Of a DNA stretch of 64,000 nt, positions 11,670 to 19,475 are shown in pieces. This DNA is from an uncultured Actinomycetes bacterium (lineage in GTDB: Bacteria > Actinomycetota > Acidimicrobiia > Acidimicrobiales > Acidimicrobilacustridaceae). Position numbers and translations under genes: made by a program. How positions within the stretch are numbered: position 1 is the first letter of the stretch; the number at the start of each line of letters is the position of its first letter. The stretch covers positions 42,201 through 106,200 of the forward strand of contig CALEHQ010000020.1 in NCBI GenBank assembly GCA_937876315.1. The letters are read 5' to 3'. Under the pieces are notes generated by a model that worked only from the letters and a program-made list of their open reading frames with translations, ran no database searches and was not told where the DNA came from.

Positions 11670-12353
11670 CTAACTCTTTGTCGGATGCTTGCGATATTTG
11701 AGGAACAGAACTCCAGCGCCGATCACAATGACGGCACAGACACCGAGAAAGACATAGCGACCCGAAGCGTTGGTCTCACTCCCCGCATCGGTTACCGCGT
11801 TTGATTCTGTTGCCATCCGAGCGACTGCGGTGGTTGACGAACCACTTGCGGCGGCGACGGCAGTTGTTGACGTGCTCGCCGAGGTGCTGTTGGTGGGCAC
11901 CACAATTTTTGGTGCGGGCTGGGTTGCTTCTGATTTCTCGCCACCGTCGGATTGAATCCACGCGATTTCGGTGTTGTTCGTGCAGGTTTGGATGGTGGGA
12001 AGCCTGACGGTCTCACCAGCCGGTTGCGCCAACACGAGACTGAAGTCGAAGTCGGCAGAGGAGTTTGCTGGCATTGAGCCACCAGTCCATGAGATTTCTG
12101 TTGCTGTTACGGCCGAGGTCCAGTCCCCCGAATTGGTGCCGGTGACAGCAGTTGCTCCGCTCGGAAGTGCAACTCGAACGCCAGTGACGGGATTGCCGTT
12201 GCAACCGTGTTCAATCGAAACGGTGATTGCGGTGCGGCCAGCTTGTTCGGCTTTTGCGCTTGCGTTCGCGTGGGCAAATGCGGGGCCCGCTAACGCCACA
12301 AGCGCGGTAAGCGATGCAGCGGAAGCGATGAGAAAGCGTCGGGGGAGGGCCAT
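11670..12353 (-). CDS. YcnI-like DUF1775 protein with C-terminal anchor
   Basis: A Sec signal peptide (RRFLIASAASLTALVALAG, cleavage near PAFAHA) is followed by a DUF1775 (YcnI) domain to about residue 140, a Ser/Thr/Ala-rich linker and a C-terminal membrane helix ending in a basic tail. YcnI domains bind copper through the mature N-terminal histidine, and HANASA after the signal peptide fits that. The gene lies directly downstream of the CopC-CopD fusion on the same strand (18 bases), so both probably serve periplasmic-side copper handling. Start at ATG 12353 rather than 12359 is favoured by AAGG spacing. Confidence 0.82.
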   Translation of the reverse strand: MALPRRFLIASAASLTALVALAGPAFAHANASAKAEQAGRTAITVSIEHGCNGNPVTGVRVALPSGATAVTGTNSGDWTSAVTATEISWTGGSMPANSSADFDFSLVLAQPAGETVRLPTIQTCTNNTEIAWIQSDGGEKSEATQPAPKIVVPTNSTSASTSTTAVAAASGSSTTAVARMATESNAVTDAGSETNASGRYVFLGVCAVIVIGAGVLFLKYRKHPTKS

Positions 12354-12371
12354 GTGCATCCTTGACTGTGG

Positions 12372-14030
12372 TTAGCGACGGACGGAAACTTCGAACGATG
12401 TGCGTTGTTCAGTGAAGTCACCGGTTCGAACTGCGATCGTGATGGTCCAGGTGCCAGGAATCGAGAGTTCGTTTCCTTGAATCACAAACACTCCGGGCTC
12501 TGAGGCTGGCACCTGTCGGGTGATCGGCTCAAGTCCGGCCGATGGTTGCGAGAATTCAATACTCATACTGTTGGCCACATTGACTGGTTGTCCGGTCTCG
12601 TCGGCGTATCGGACGGCAACGGTATTTGGCCCAACAATCGCTGGATCAACAGAAAGTTGGACGGTGCCGGTATCGACCCGTTGGGTGGTGTCGACTCGGT
12701 CGGTCGTTGCTACGACAGCCGTTCGAGCGGGCGGAACGTTGACAACGATTGCGGTGAGCGCGATCACCGCGACGAGAAGTACCGCTTCGGCCCGGATCGT
12801 TCGGAGGAGAGTCGCCCAGCGAACCGCCAGTTCGCTGGTGTCCTCGGTTGGGGTGATGAGCGAAGGTACGAGCTTGCGTCGATTCCATGCAGCGATGAGT
12901 ACGACGATGAGGGTGAGGCCGATTTTGGCGAGAATGAGCTGACCCCAAGTAGTGGTGAGGATTGAGTTCAGACTCGCGTCGGAGCCGGTGATGGTGAGAG
13001 TCAGCCCGGCAATGGTGAGTGCAATGACCGACCAAAAGGCCACAAGCGAAAATCGACCGATGATGCCTGCGGTTGAGCGAACCGTTTCGGGCGCGCGTAG
13101 CGAAAGGACCATTACCAAGCCAACGAGTCCGCCAAGCCAGAGCGCAGCCGCAGTGGCATGGATGGCATTGGCCGCCAGCGAGATGGCTGTGGGGGAAAGT
13201 TCGGTCGCGTGGCCCCACACGGCGAACGAGACGGTGACAGCAAGACCGCCAGAAAGGGCAAGTGACTGCGACACCATCTTTTTGGCGATATCGGTTGAGA
13301 GGTGGACTGCAGCCAAGCCAATCATCAACAACGCAAGCGACCAACCAAGGTTTTGATTGAGAACATCACGAAGCACAGTGGAGTCAGTGACGGCGCCGGC
13401 TCCCTTGCCTGTAAGAAGCGCAGCCTGACTCATCACGATGCCGATAGCACTGAACAGAGCAAGGATCGAACCAATGCGAACAAACGGAACAATCCGCCAA
13501 CGATCTTCGGCGCGATCATGAATGAAAGCCAAGAAAAACGCGACACCTGCAGCGACGAGCGCAGCGAGGTAGATGATGAAGCGAGAAATTCCGCCGATGA
13601 TTTCCCAAAGTCGATCACCGTTCGAACTGGGTAGCGCGCTTCGGTCAAGTGCTCCTTCGCCCACACCGAAGAGCAGCGAACCGCTTACTGGGTGACCATC
13701 AGCGGAAAGAACGCGATAGGTCGCGACGTAGGTGCCGTCGGACAAGGACTCGCTGATTGGTGCAACAAGTGTCCGACCATCGACGATTTCACTGTTTCCG
13801 GTATCGATAGTCTTGCCATCGGCATCGAGAACACTGAGTCCGCCCGAAATGGTTGTCACTGCTTCACTGAAGGTGATTCGGATCTCGCTCGGCGAGGTGA
13901 GAACCGATTGCCCATCGGCGGGAGAAGAGCTCTCCAACGTGGCGTGAGCCGACGCGGCGGTCGTACCGAGAGCGAGAACTCCAACCAGAATCGCGAGTGC
14001 GGCAACGAGTTGTCGGGCAATACGGAACAT
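12372..14030 (-). CDS. CopC-CopD fusion copper transport protein
   Basis: The 552-residue protein begins with a signal peptide ending ASAHATLESSSPADG. The mature N-terminal histidine begins a CopC domain (IRITFSEAV, then SADGHPVSGSLLFGVG) to about residue 130. A CopD membrane domain with about eight helices follows, and then an extracytoplasmic beta domain of about 110 residues at the C-terminus. CopC binds copper and CopD is thought to carry it across the membrane. The start ATG 14030 fits the signal peptide. Divergent from the ABC ATPase at 14139, with repeated sequence between them. Confidence 0.9.
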   Translation of the reverse strand: MFRIARQLVAALAILVGVLALGTTAASAHATLESSSPADGQSVLTSPSEIRITFSEAVTTISGGLSVLDADGKTIDTGNSEIVDGRTLVAPISESLSDGTYVATYRVLSADGHPVSGSLLFGVGEGALDRSALPSSNGDRLWEIIGGISRFIIYLAALVAAGVAFFLAFIHDRAEDRWRIVPFVRIGSILALFSAIGIVMSQAALLTGKGAGAVTDSTVLRDVLNQNLGWSLALLMIGLAAVHLSTDIAKKMVSQSLALSGGLAVTVSFAVWGHATELSPTAISLAANAIHATAAALWLGGLVGLVMVLSLRAPETVRSTAGIIGRFSLVAFWSVIALTIAGLTLTITGSDASLNSILTTTWGQLILAKIGLTLIVVLIAAWNRRKLVPSLITPTEDTSELAVRWATLLRTIRAEAVLLVAVIALTAIVVNVPPARTAVVATTDRVDTTQRVDTGTVQLSVDPAIVGPNTVAVRYADETGQPVNVANSMSIEFSQPSAGLEPITRQVPASEPGVFVIQGNELSIPGTWTITIAVRTGDFTEQRTSFEVSVRR

Positions 14031-14049
14031 GTGTACTCGTTTTCCGCGA

Positions 14050-14085
14050 GTTGGCAAGACTGTGTGGCGGGTTGGGCAAGACTGT
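14050..14085. promoter_or_regulatory. Direct repeat in the copCD/ABC divergent promoter region
   Basis: GTTGGCAAGACTGT (14050-14063) and GTTGGGCAAGACTGT (14071-14085) share GCAAGACTGT at a 22-base period, about two helical turns. They sit in the 108-base gap between two divergent metal-linked genes, so a regulator binding site is plausible. No matching regulator gene is nearby. Confidence 0.45.
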
Positions 14086-14138
14086 CGGAGTGTCCAATCG
14101 TATTCCCATCCCCGAACCATCACGGCGCGGTTATCCCA

Positions 14139-14957
14139 ATGTCTGAGAGCGAGTCAGCGATTGCTGTCGAAGGGCACAACGTGGTGCTCGCGTATGGGCG
14201 TCACCCGGTCCTGCGCGACGCGTCTTTCGCGTTGCCGACCGGTGCGGTCACTTCGTTGGTTGGTCCCAACGGTGCTGGGAAATCCAGTTTGTTGAACGCG
14301 ATTGTGGGTTTGCTGCCGGTTGAGTCTGGAACGCTTACGGTCGCGGGTGGAGCACCAACCGACATGCGTCGCCGGGTTGCGTACGTGATGCAATCGGTAA
14401 AGGTCAATGATCAATTACCAGTCACGGTTCGTGAAGTTGTTTCGATGGGACGATTCGCAACGCGCGGCGCCTTTGGCCGGATGACAGATGATGATCGCCG
14501 CTTCGTTGACGAGGCAATGGATCGCCTTGAGTTAGGCGATCTCTCTCGGCGCCATCTTCACGAACTTTCCGGTGGACAACGTCAACGTGTTTTTGTCGCT
14601 CAGGGTCTGGCGCAAGGAGGTGACATCCTCCTCCTCGACGAACCGGTGACCGGCCTCGATGTCGTGAGTCGTCAACACATCCTCGACGTCGTCGACCAAG
14701 AGCGAGACGCAGGTCGCACCATTGTGATGACGACGCACGATCTCGCTGAAGCAGCTGAGACTGATCACGTGATGTTGCTGGCCGGCCGAGTTGTTGCGAG
14801 CGGTACCGCCGACGAAGTCCTCACTGCAGCGAATCTCGCCGAGGCCTATGGCGGCCGCCTACTGCGTTTGGCTGATGGAATCGTGCTTATTGACGATCCG
14901 CATCATCACGCGCATGGACATGACCACACGGTGTGTGAGGACGACGACGAGCGTTAG
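14139..14957 (+). CDS. Metal-type ABC transporter ATPase with His-rich tail
   Basis: The 272-residue ATPase has Walker A GPNGAGKSSL, Q-loop YVMQSVKV, signature LSGGQRQRV, Walker B ILLLDEPVTGLD and the H-loop MTTHDL. Its layout and the C-terminal PHHHAHGHDH tail resemble manganese/zinc/iron ABC importer ATPases (ZnuC/MntB type). No permease or solute-binding gene is adjacent, so the partner proteins must be elsewhere. It starts at ATG 14139, divergent from copCD. Its stop overlaps that of hisN (TTAG shared between strands). Confidence 0.82.
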   Translation: MSESESAIAVEGHNVVLAYGRHPVLRDASFALPTGAVTSLVGPNGAGKSSLLNAIVGLLPVESGTLTVAGGAPTDMRRRVAYVMQSVKVNDQLPVTVREVVSMGRFATRGAFGRMTDDDRRFVDEAMDRLELGDLSRRHLHELSGGQRQRVFVAQGLAQGGDILLLDEPVTGLDVVSRQHILDVVDQERDAGRTIVMTTHDLAEAAETDHVMLLAGRVVASGTADEVLTAANLAEAYGGRLLRLADGIVLIDDPHHHAHGHDHTVCEDDDER

Positions 14958-15748
14958 CGGTTATTGAATGCGGCAATGACCGCGTCGTGAACAACGCCGT
15001 TTGATGCCACGCCTGAAACATTGGATCCTGGGACCAGTGGAACTTCTTTGCCGTCGGTGCCGGTGAATTTTCCGCCGGCTTCATCGAAGATCACAGGCAT
15101 TGGCGCGATATCCCACAGCGAAACCTGAGGATCGACCATCGCGTCGAGGGCGCCACACGCAACCATGGCGTAGCCGTAGCCGTCGCCCCAAGTTCGCAAC
15201 TCAAATCCTGCTCGCTTCACGCCGAGCAAAGAATCTTCGCTCCAAGTTCCGAAGCCACTGGTGGAAAGCACGCAACTCGAGGGAGTGTTTCTGTCGCTGA
15301 CGCGCACTGAACGGCCGTCGCGAAAACACCCGAGACCGCGACCGGCGTACACAGTGGTGTTGAGTGCTGGGAGATTGATGACACCGATGAGCGGTCCGTA
15401 TTCATCGACCACGGCAAGAAGGTTCGAATACAACGGCACTCCGCGCGTAAACGCTTTGGTGCCATCAATAGGGTCGACGATCCACGTTCTTGTGCTGGTG
15501 CCGATGTGATCATCGAGTTCCTCGCCGAGCACGGAATCCTCGGGATGAAGGGCGGCGAGACGATCTCGAACGATTTGTTCGGCTCCGCGATCGGCTTCAG
15601 TTACTGGTGTGCCATCGCTTTTGGTACTGACATCCAATGCGGGGTTATCGAACCACTGCATGGTGAAGGTGCCAGCGGCGCGCAGGATGTTGACCGCGTT
15701 GGCGAGCATTGTTTGGTCAGCGGGCGGACCCGGGGGGAGAAGAGCCAC
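14954..15748 (-). CDS. hisN: Inositol-monophosphatase-family histidinol-phosphatase
   Basis: The 264-residue enzyme has the two metal-site motifs of the family: GEELDD near residue 77, DPIDGTKAFTRG near 92, and the C-terminal SLWDIAPMPVIFDEAGG. Actinobacterial proteins with this signature and length (HisN) dephosphorylate L-histidinol phosphate; a general inositol-1-phosphatase role is the alternative. No other his gene is near. It converges on the ABC ATPase gene. Confidence 0.75.
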   Translation of the reverse strand: MALLPPGPPADQTMLANAVNILRAAGTFTMQWFDNPALDVSTKSDGTPVTEADRGAEQIVRDRLAALHPEDSVLGEELDDHIGTSTRTWIVDPIDGTKAFTRGVPLYSNLLAVVDEYGPLIGVINLPALNTTVYAGRGLGCFRDGRSVRVSDRNTPSSCVLSTSGFGTWSEDSLLGVKRAGFELRTWGDGYGYAMVACGALDAMVDPQVSLWDIAPMPVIFDEAGGKFTGTDGKEVPLVPGSNVSGVASNGVVHDAVIAAFNNR

Positions 15749-15790
15749 GAGTCAATGCTGACACGACAGCAACGCGAATCGGTGCCGCCT

Positions 15791-16426
15791 TTACTGCTTT
15801 GCCTCTCGGGACGTTGCGCCGAGATCGACTAACTGGTCGAACCATGCACCGGCCACGACTTTCCCGAGCATTCCAGCTGCGAGATCCTCGGGCATGGTGA
15901 ATTCGATGACGTGGTTGACGCCATCGATCGTCATCGTGAGTTGGGGGCGCATCATTGTTGGCCGAGGGCCAATAGCAATGTCGCTGGGCCACGAATCAAA
16001 GATTGTCGTCCCCTCGAGGTTTTCGTCAGCCTTCTTCGCACGAGATTTCGGGTTCGTACCGAAAGTGAACGAAAGTTTGCCGCCGGCGTAGTGAAGCGTT
16101 CCGCGTCGACGACCGTTCTCGCGACGGTTGGGCGCTCGGGTAACAGGAACCGAGACGGGGTCATTGTCGGCTGTTGCTCGGACAAGTCGTCCGGGTTCAA
16201 TCGCGTGTTGTTCCGCGCCGTCGCCGCGTACAACCTGAATCGTGTTCGTGACGACGAGTGCGCCGATGACGAGCAACGGAAGAATCAAAATCCAAGGCGC
16301 ACCGGCAGAAAGTGCGAAAAGCAGCACGAGGGCAATGCCCCACCACAGAACCAGATTGATGTTTCGACGAGCACGCGCCTTGGCGCGTGTCGGATTTGGA
16401 TCGGGAGTGTGATTGATGCGAGCCAC
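15791..16426 (-). CDS. Membrane protein of unknown function (paralogue B)
   Basis: The 211-residue product has a basic N-terminus, two adjacent membrane helices (about residues 25-60) and a C-terminal soluble domain with MMRPQLTMTIDGVNHVIEF near residue 155. The downstream neighbour in sequence order (16428-17021) has the same layout and the matching FMRPQLDLSIDGVNHSVRF, so the two are tandem duplicates. The GTG start at 16426 is one base past the stop of the upstream paralogue, implying coupled translation. The soluble part could be PH-like; function is unknown. Confidence 0.7.
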   Translation of the reverse strand: MARINHTPDPNPTRAKARARRNINLVLWWGIALVLLFALSAGAPWILILPLLVIGALVVTNTIQVVRGDGAEQHAIEPGRLVRATADNDPVSVPVTRAPNRRENGRRRGTLHYAGGKLSFTFGTNPKSRAKKADENLEGTTIFDSWPSDIAIGPRPTMMRPQLTMTIDGVNHVIEFTMPEDLAAGMLGKVVAGAWFDQLVDLGATSREAKQ

Positions 16427-16427
16427 G

Positions 16428-17021
16428 TCAGGAGGCTCCGAGTTCTCGCAACTGCGCGTACCACTCACCGGCAATGGTCGGCCCAACAAAGGTTGCGCCG
16501 AGATCCCAGGACGGGAAGAACCTTACGGAATGATTGACGCCATCAATTGACAGATCGAGTTGCGGACGCATGAAGCTCGGAACGGTGATGACTTCAACAT
16601 GATCGATTGCGGCATCGAAGCGCACCTGGTCTTTGAGGCACTCGAAACGAAGTCGTTTTCCATCGCAAATCAGAAAGCCGCGCTGGGGAGGTTCGCCGCG
16701 AACTCGGGCACCAGGGGACCACACGCCATTTACCGAGACAGGATCACCGGTTGTTGCTGCTCGAAGTTCGCCTTTTGCAAGGGTTTCAGCGTCGGGGCCG
16801 TCGGGTCGACGAGACAATCGAATTGTTGCGAGGAGAAGAACTGTGAACACCACAGTGGGAAGGACGAACAGCGGGTTTCCAAATCCGATTGGTACAACAA
16901 AGAAGACGAGGATGAATAGCCAGGTACCAATCACCGACCACACCCGCTGCCGACGAACCAATGCTGGAGCCTCGGGTCGGTTGGGTCCGAATCGCTTTGC
17001 GTTCTTCTTTGCGGTAGCCAT
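16428..17021 (-). CDS. Membrane protein of unknown function (paralogue A)
   Basis: The 197-residue product has a lysine-rich N-terminus, two close membrane helices (about residues 29-66) and a C-terminal domain that ends in GEWYAQLRELGAS. The related gene just downstream has AGAWFDQLVDLGATS at the same place. It starts at ATG 17021, immediately after the nitroreductase gene (stop at 17032), so nitroreductase, A and B may be one message. No domain name can be given from sequence alone. Confidence 0.7.
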   Translation of the reverse strand: MATAKKNAKRFGPNRPEAPALVRRQRVWSVIGTWLFILVFFVVPIGFGNPLFVLPTVVFTVLLLATIRLSRRPDGPDAETLAKGELRAATTGDPVSVNGVWSPGARVRGEPPQRGFLICDGKRLRFECLKDQVRFDAAIDHVEVITVPSFMRPQLDLSIDGVNHSVRFFPSWDLGATFVGPTIAGEWYAQLRELGAS

Positions 17022-17031
17022 CGGCGAGACC

Positions 17032-17628
17032 CTACGGCGTTTGGGTAGAAGTTCCGATGCGCAGTGATTCAGGCGCTGGTCGATCAATCGGGGGAGGATC
17101 GCCAATGGGCCAGCCGAGATAGAGCAGCCCCACGATCGTGTCGGTTTCGTCGAAGCCGCAGAACTCGCGCAATCGAACCGAGGTCATCGCCGCGCCGGTG
17201 GACCAATACGAAGCGAGATCAGCGGCGGTGGCTCCAAGCAGCAGCGTTTGGATGGCAGCCGCTACGGCATCGCGATTTTCGGCAGTCATCGTGGGATCTT
17301 CGCCGGCAATCGACGCCACCGCGATGAGCACCGGTGCTCGGAGATATTTTGATCGCGCTTTTTCGATCTTTGCCTCGGGTTGAGCTGTCTCGATGAGATC
17401 AAGAGCGAGCGCTTCGCCGAGTTCAGCCCGACCTTCGCCCGTGATGATGCGAAACCGCCAAGGAAAGGTCCGTTTGTGATTAGGGGCCGTGGCTGAAACC
17501 GCAATGAGGCGGTCGATGAGTTCGTCAGGAATAGCTCGGTCAGGGTCAACCCGTAGCGAGGATCGCCGGAGTGAGGCAATGGTCTCGAAGGAGGAAAGTG
17601 GATCCACGGATCCGGACGGGTCGGTCAT
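17032..17628 (-). CDS. Nitroreductase-family protein
   Basis: The 198-residue protein has the FMN-binding nitroreductase fold: SLRRSSLRVDPDRAIP at the N-terminus (RRS binds the FMN phosphate), SATAPNHKRTFPWRF, AAIQTLLLGATAADLASYW, then LLYLGWPIGDPP. The order and size fit the small YdjA-type nitroreductases. The substrate is not predictable. It is transcribed away from the VanY-type peptidase gene; the 187-base gap contains two DnaA-box-like sequences. Confidence 0.85.
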   Translation of the reverse strand: MTDPSGSVDPLSSFETIASLRRSSLRVDPDRAIPDELIDRLIAVSATAPNHKRTFPWRFRIITGEGRAELGEALALDLIETAQPEAKIEKARSKYLRAPVLIAVASIAGEDPTMTAENRDAVAAAIQTLLLGATAADLASYWSTGAAMTSVRLREFCGFDETDTIVGLLYLGWPIGDPPPIDRPAPESLRIGTSTQTP

Positions 17629-17693
17629 TCTTAGGACAGTACCGCCGACTCTCAACAGATCAGACGGGCATGGGGTATTGAGTTTCCCCAGAT

Positions 17694-17749
17694 CTATCCA
17701 CAAGTTTTTCCACAGGGGTTGACCAATGCGCGCAGACCTGGGGTAAGGT
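17694..17749 (+). promoter_or_regulatory. Two DnaA-box-like sites next to a promoter
   Basis: CTATCCACA (17694-17702) and TTTTCCACA (17706-17714) each match the DnaA box TTATCCACA at eight of nine bases, in the same orientation and 12 bases apart. TTGACC (17719-17724) and TAAGGT (17744-17749), with 19 bases between, look like a sigma-70-type promoter for the VanY-type peptidase gene. The boxes lie just upstream of the -35. DnaA control of this promoter is inference. Confidence 0.5.
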
Positions 17750-17815
17750 AACGAGTCCTCGGGCGGATACCGGGCCTTCCACGATTGCGTCATTGACGTG
17801 ATCAGACGAGGAACC

Positions 17816-19090
17816 ATGGCCATGACATCCCCCCGCAGTGTGAGTCCAAGAAGGTTGCCCAAGCGATCTTGGCGTTGGACCGCGTTCGCCGCGCTGGCGC
17901 TTGCTGGCATCTTTGGAACGGCCATTGGTTCGTCGATCGACGTCGGGGCAGTCGCAACCAACCCACGGACACAACGGGCGAATGTTCGATCAGAACAGGC
18001 AAAGATTGCGGCCAAAGTAAACGCGCTCGAAAGTTCGCAGGACGCGGTCATGTCGGCGCTCAAGGCCATGGAGGAAAACGTCCGCGGCCAGCAGGCAGTG
18101 CTTTCCGAAGCCCGCCGTCAAGCCGAGGTCAGCGCGGCCGAGGCAGCGCAAGCCGAAAAAGATGCAGCGCAGACTTCGCGCGACCTCGATGCGCTTCGGG
18201 CTCGAGTCGCGCGCTACGCCGTCAAGGCCTATGTGGAGCCCCCGGGCGAAGAACTGATGCGCCGATTCGAGGCAGCATCGGCACAAGAGGACGCAACTCG
18301 GAACGCGCTGCTGAACATGCAATCGCGCAGCGATTCTGACGTCATCGATCAACTTCGGTCGACGAAGGCGCGCCTCGAAGAGGAACTTGCTCGTGCTCAA
18401 GCGGCCAAGAGTGCCGCCGAAACCCATGCAGCAGAAGCCGAGGGCGCGCTGCAGTCGTTGTCGGTTGCGCAGTCCCAGCAACAGGCATACGCGAGTCAAG
18501 TGCGCCAGCGACTTGATGAGACGTTGTCTGACGCCGCCTTCCTTTCACGCATGGATGCGGAATTAGGCCGACAGATCGCCGCCGAAGCAGCTGCGCTTGC
18601 CAGAGCAGTCGTCGGTGTTCCCAGTTCTGGTTCTGGTTCGGGTTCTGGTTCTTCGAACAACACCACTCCACCCCCAAGTGGCAACAATCCGTATCCCACT
18701 CCAGCCCTCACGACGGTGAATGGAATCACTGTTGCTTCGAGCATTGCCGACCGTGTTCGTGGGTTGCTGAACGCTGCATCCGCAGACGGCATCAATCTGA
18801 GTGGTTATGGCTACCGAGACTTCAACACGCAGATTTCGTTGCGTCGTCAGAACTGTGGAACGACTCAGTACGCCATTTGGGAGATGCCCCCCGACGCGTG
18901 CTCACCCCCAACGGCCCGACCCGGGTACTCCTATCACGAGCGCGGTTTAGCCATTGATTTCATGGCCAATGGCCGGTTCATCAATTCTCGGAGCAACCCT
19001 GGATTTGTATGGCTTGCGGCAAATGCGGGTCGGTTTGGGTTCTATAACCTCCCCAGCGAGCCGTGGCACTGGGACACTCGGGGCACCTGA
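17816..19090 (+). CDS. Secreted coiled-coil VanY-type D,D-carboxypeptidase
   Basis: The 424-residue protein has a basic N-terminus with one membrane or signal helix (AFAALALAGIFGTAIGSS), a long alanine- and glutamate-rich coiled coil (about residues 50-270), a GSGSGSGS linker with a proline-rich stretch, and a C-terminal peptidase domain. That domain carries the VanY zinc motifs SYHERGLAID and PWHWD. It would trim peptidoglycan stem peptides outside the membrane. The coiled coil resembles those of PcsB/FtsEX-activated hydrolases, suggesting partner-controlled activity. ATG 17816 has GACGAGGA upstream; GTG 17798 is less likely. Confidence 0.85.
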   Translation: MAMTSPRSVSPRRLPKRSWRWTAFAALALAGIFGTAIGSSIDVGAVATNPRTQRANVRSEQAKIAAKVNALESSQDAVMSALKAMEENVRGQQAVLSEARRQAEVSAAEAAQAEKDAAQTSRDLDALRARVARYAVKAYVEPPGEELMRRFEAASAQEDATRNALLNMQSRSDSDVIDQLRSTKARLEEELARAQAAKSAAETHAAEAEGALQSLSVAQSQQQAYASQVRQRLDETLSDAAFLSRMDAELGRQIAAEAAALARAVVGVPSSGSGSGSGSSNNTTPPPSGNNPYPTPALTTVNGITVASSIADRVRGLLNAASADGINLSGYGYRDFNTQISLRRQNCGTTQYAIWEMPPDACSPPTARPGYSYHERGLAIDFMANGRFINSRSNPGFVWLAANAGRFGFYNLPSEPWHWDTRGT

Positions 19091-19093
19091 CCT

Positions 19094-19122
19094 TTGGCAC
19101 CTTCTGCACGGAGCGGTACGCT
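19094..19122 (+). promoter_or_regulatory. Leaderless promoter of the DUF3039 gene
   Basis: TTGGCA (19094-19099), 17 bases, TACGCT (19117-19122), then six bases to GTG 19129. This is the best complete -35/-10 pair in the window and the clearest leaderless arrangement. No ribosome binding site precedes the GTG. Confidence 0.65.
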
Positions 19123-19128
19123 GATCGT

Positions 19129-19389
19129 GTGAGTAACACCGCAGTTCGTTTCTCGATTACCGAATCCGACGTTAGTGAACGCCAAGACACTCGGCCGTCT
19201 GATCCTGGTCTTGAAGAGGGAAAAGTCGCGCACATCATTCGTAAGGACGACCAAATGCGCGGCTATGTGCTTGGCGAGGAAATCACTGCACTATGCGGCG
19301 AGAAGTTCATCCCCACTCGCGACCCCTATCAATACCCCGTTTGCGAGGGCTGTCGTGCCGCACTCACGATGATGAACGGCAGCGACTAA
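19129..19389 (+). CDS. DUF3039 zinc-site protein
   Basis: The 86-residue protein matches the actinobacterial DUF3039 family: ITALCGEKFIPTRDPYQYPVC followed by EGCRAAL, giving a CxnCxxC zinc-like site, with IIRKDDQMRGYVLGEE before it. Function is unknown. The GTG start is set by the promoter six bases upstream (TACGCT). Confidence 0.85.
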   Translation: MSNTAVRFSITESDVSERQDTRPSDPGLEEGKVAHIIRKDDQMRGYVLGEEITALCGEKFIPTRDPYQYPVCEGCRAALTMMNGSD

Positions 19390-19475
19390 CTCAATCGGGT
19401 CGATGCTCATTCACCGATCTCCGGGGCTAGGGTCCGTTTCGTTGAAGCCGAGAACAGTTCGGGCGAGGGGGAGTT

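Noticed and set aside
18600..18660. GSGSGSGS-coding repeat as a simple-sequence switch
   Set aside because: The repeat units are six bases (in frame) and code a flexible linker; length change would not shift the frame.
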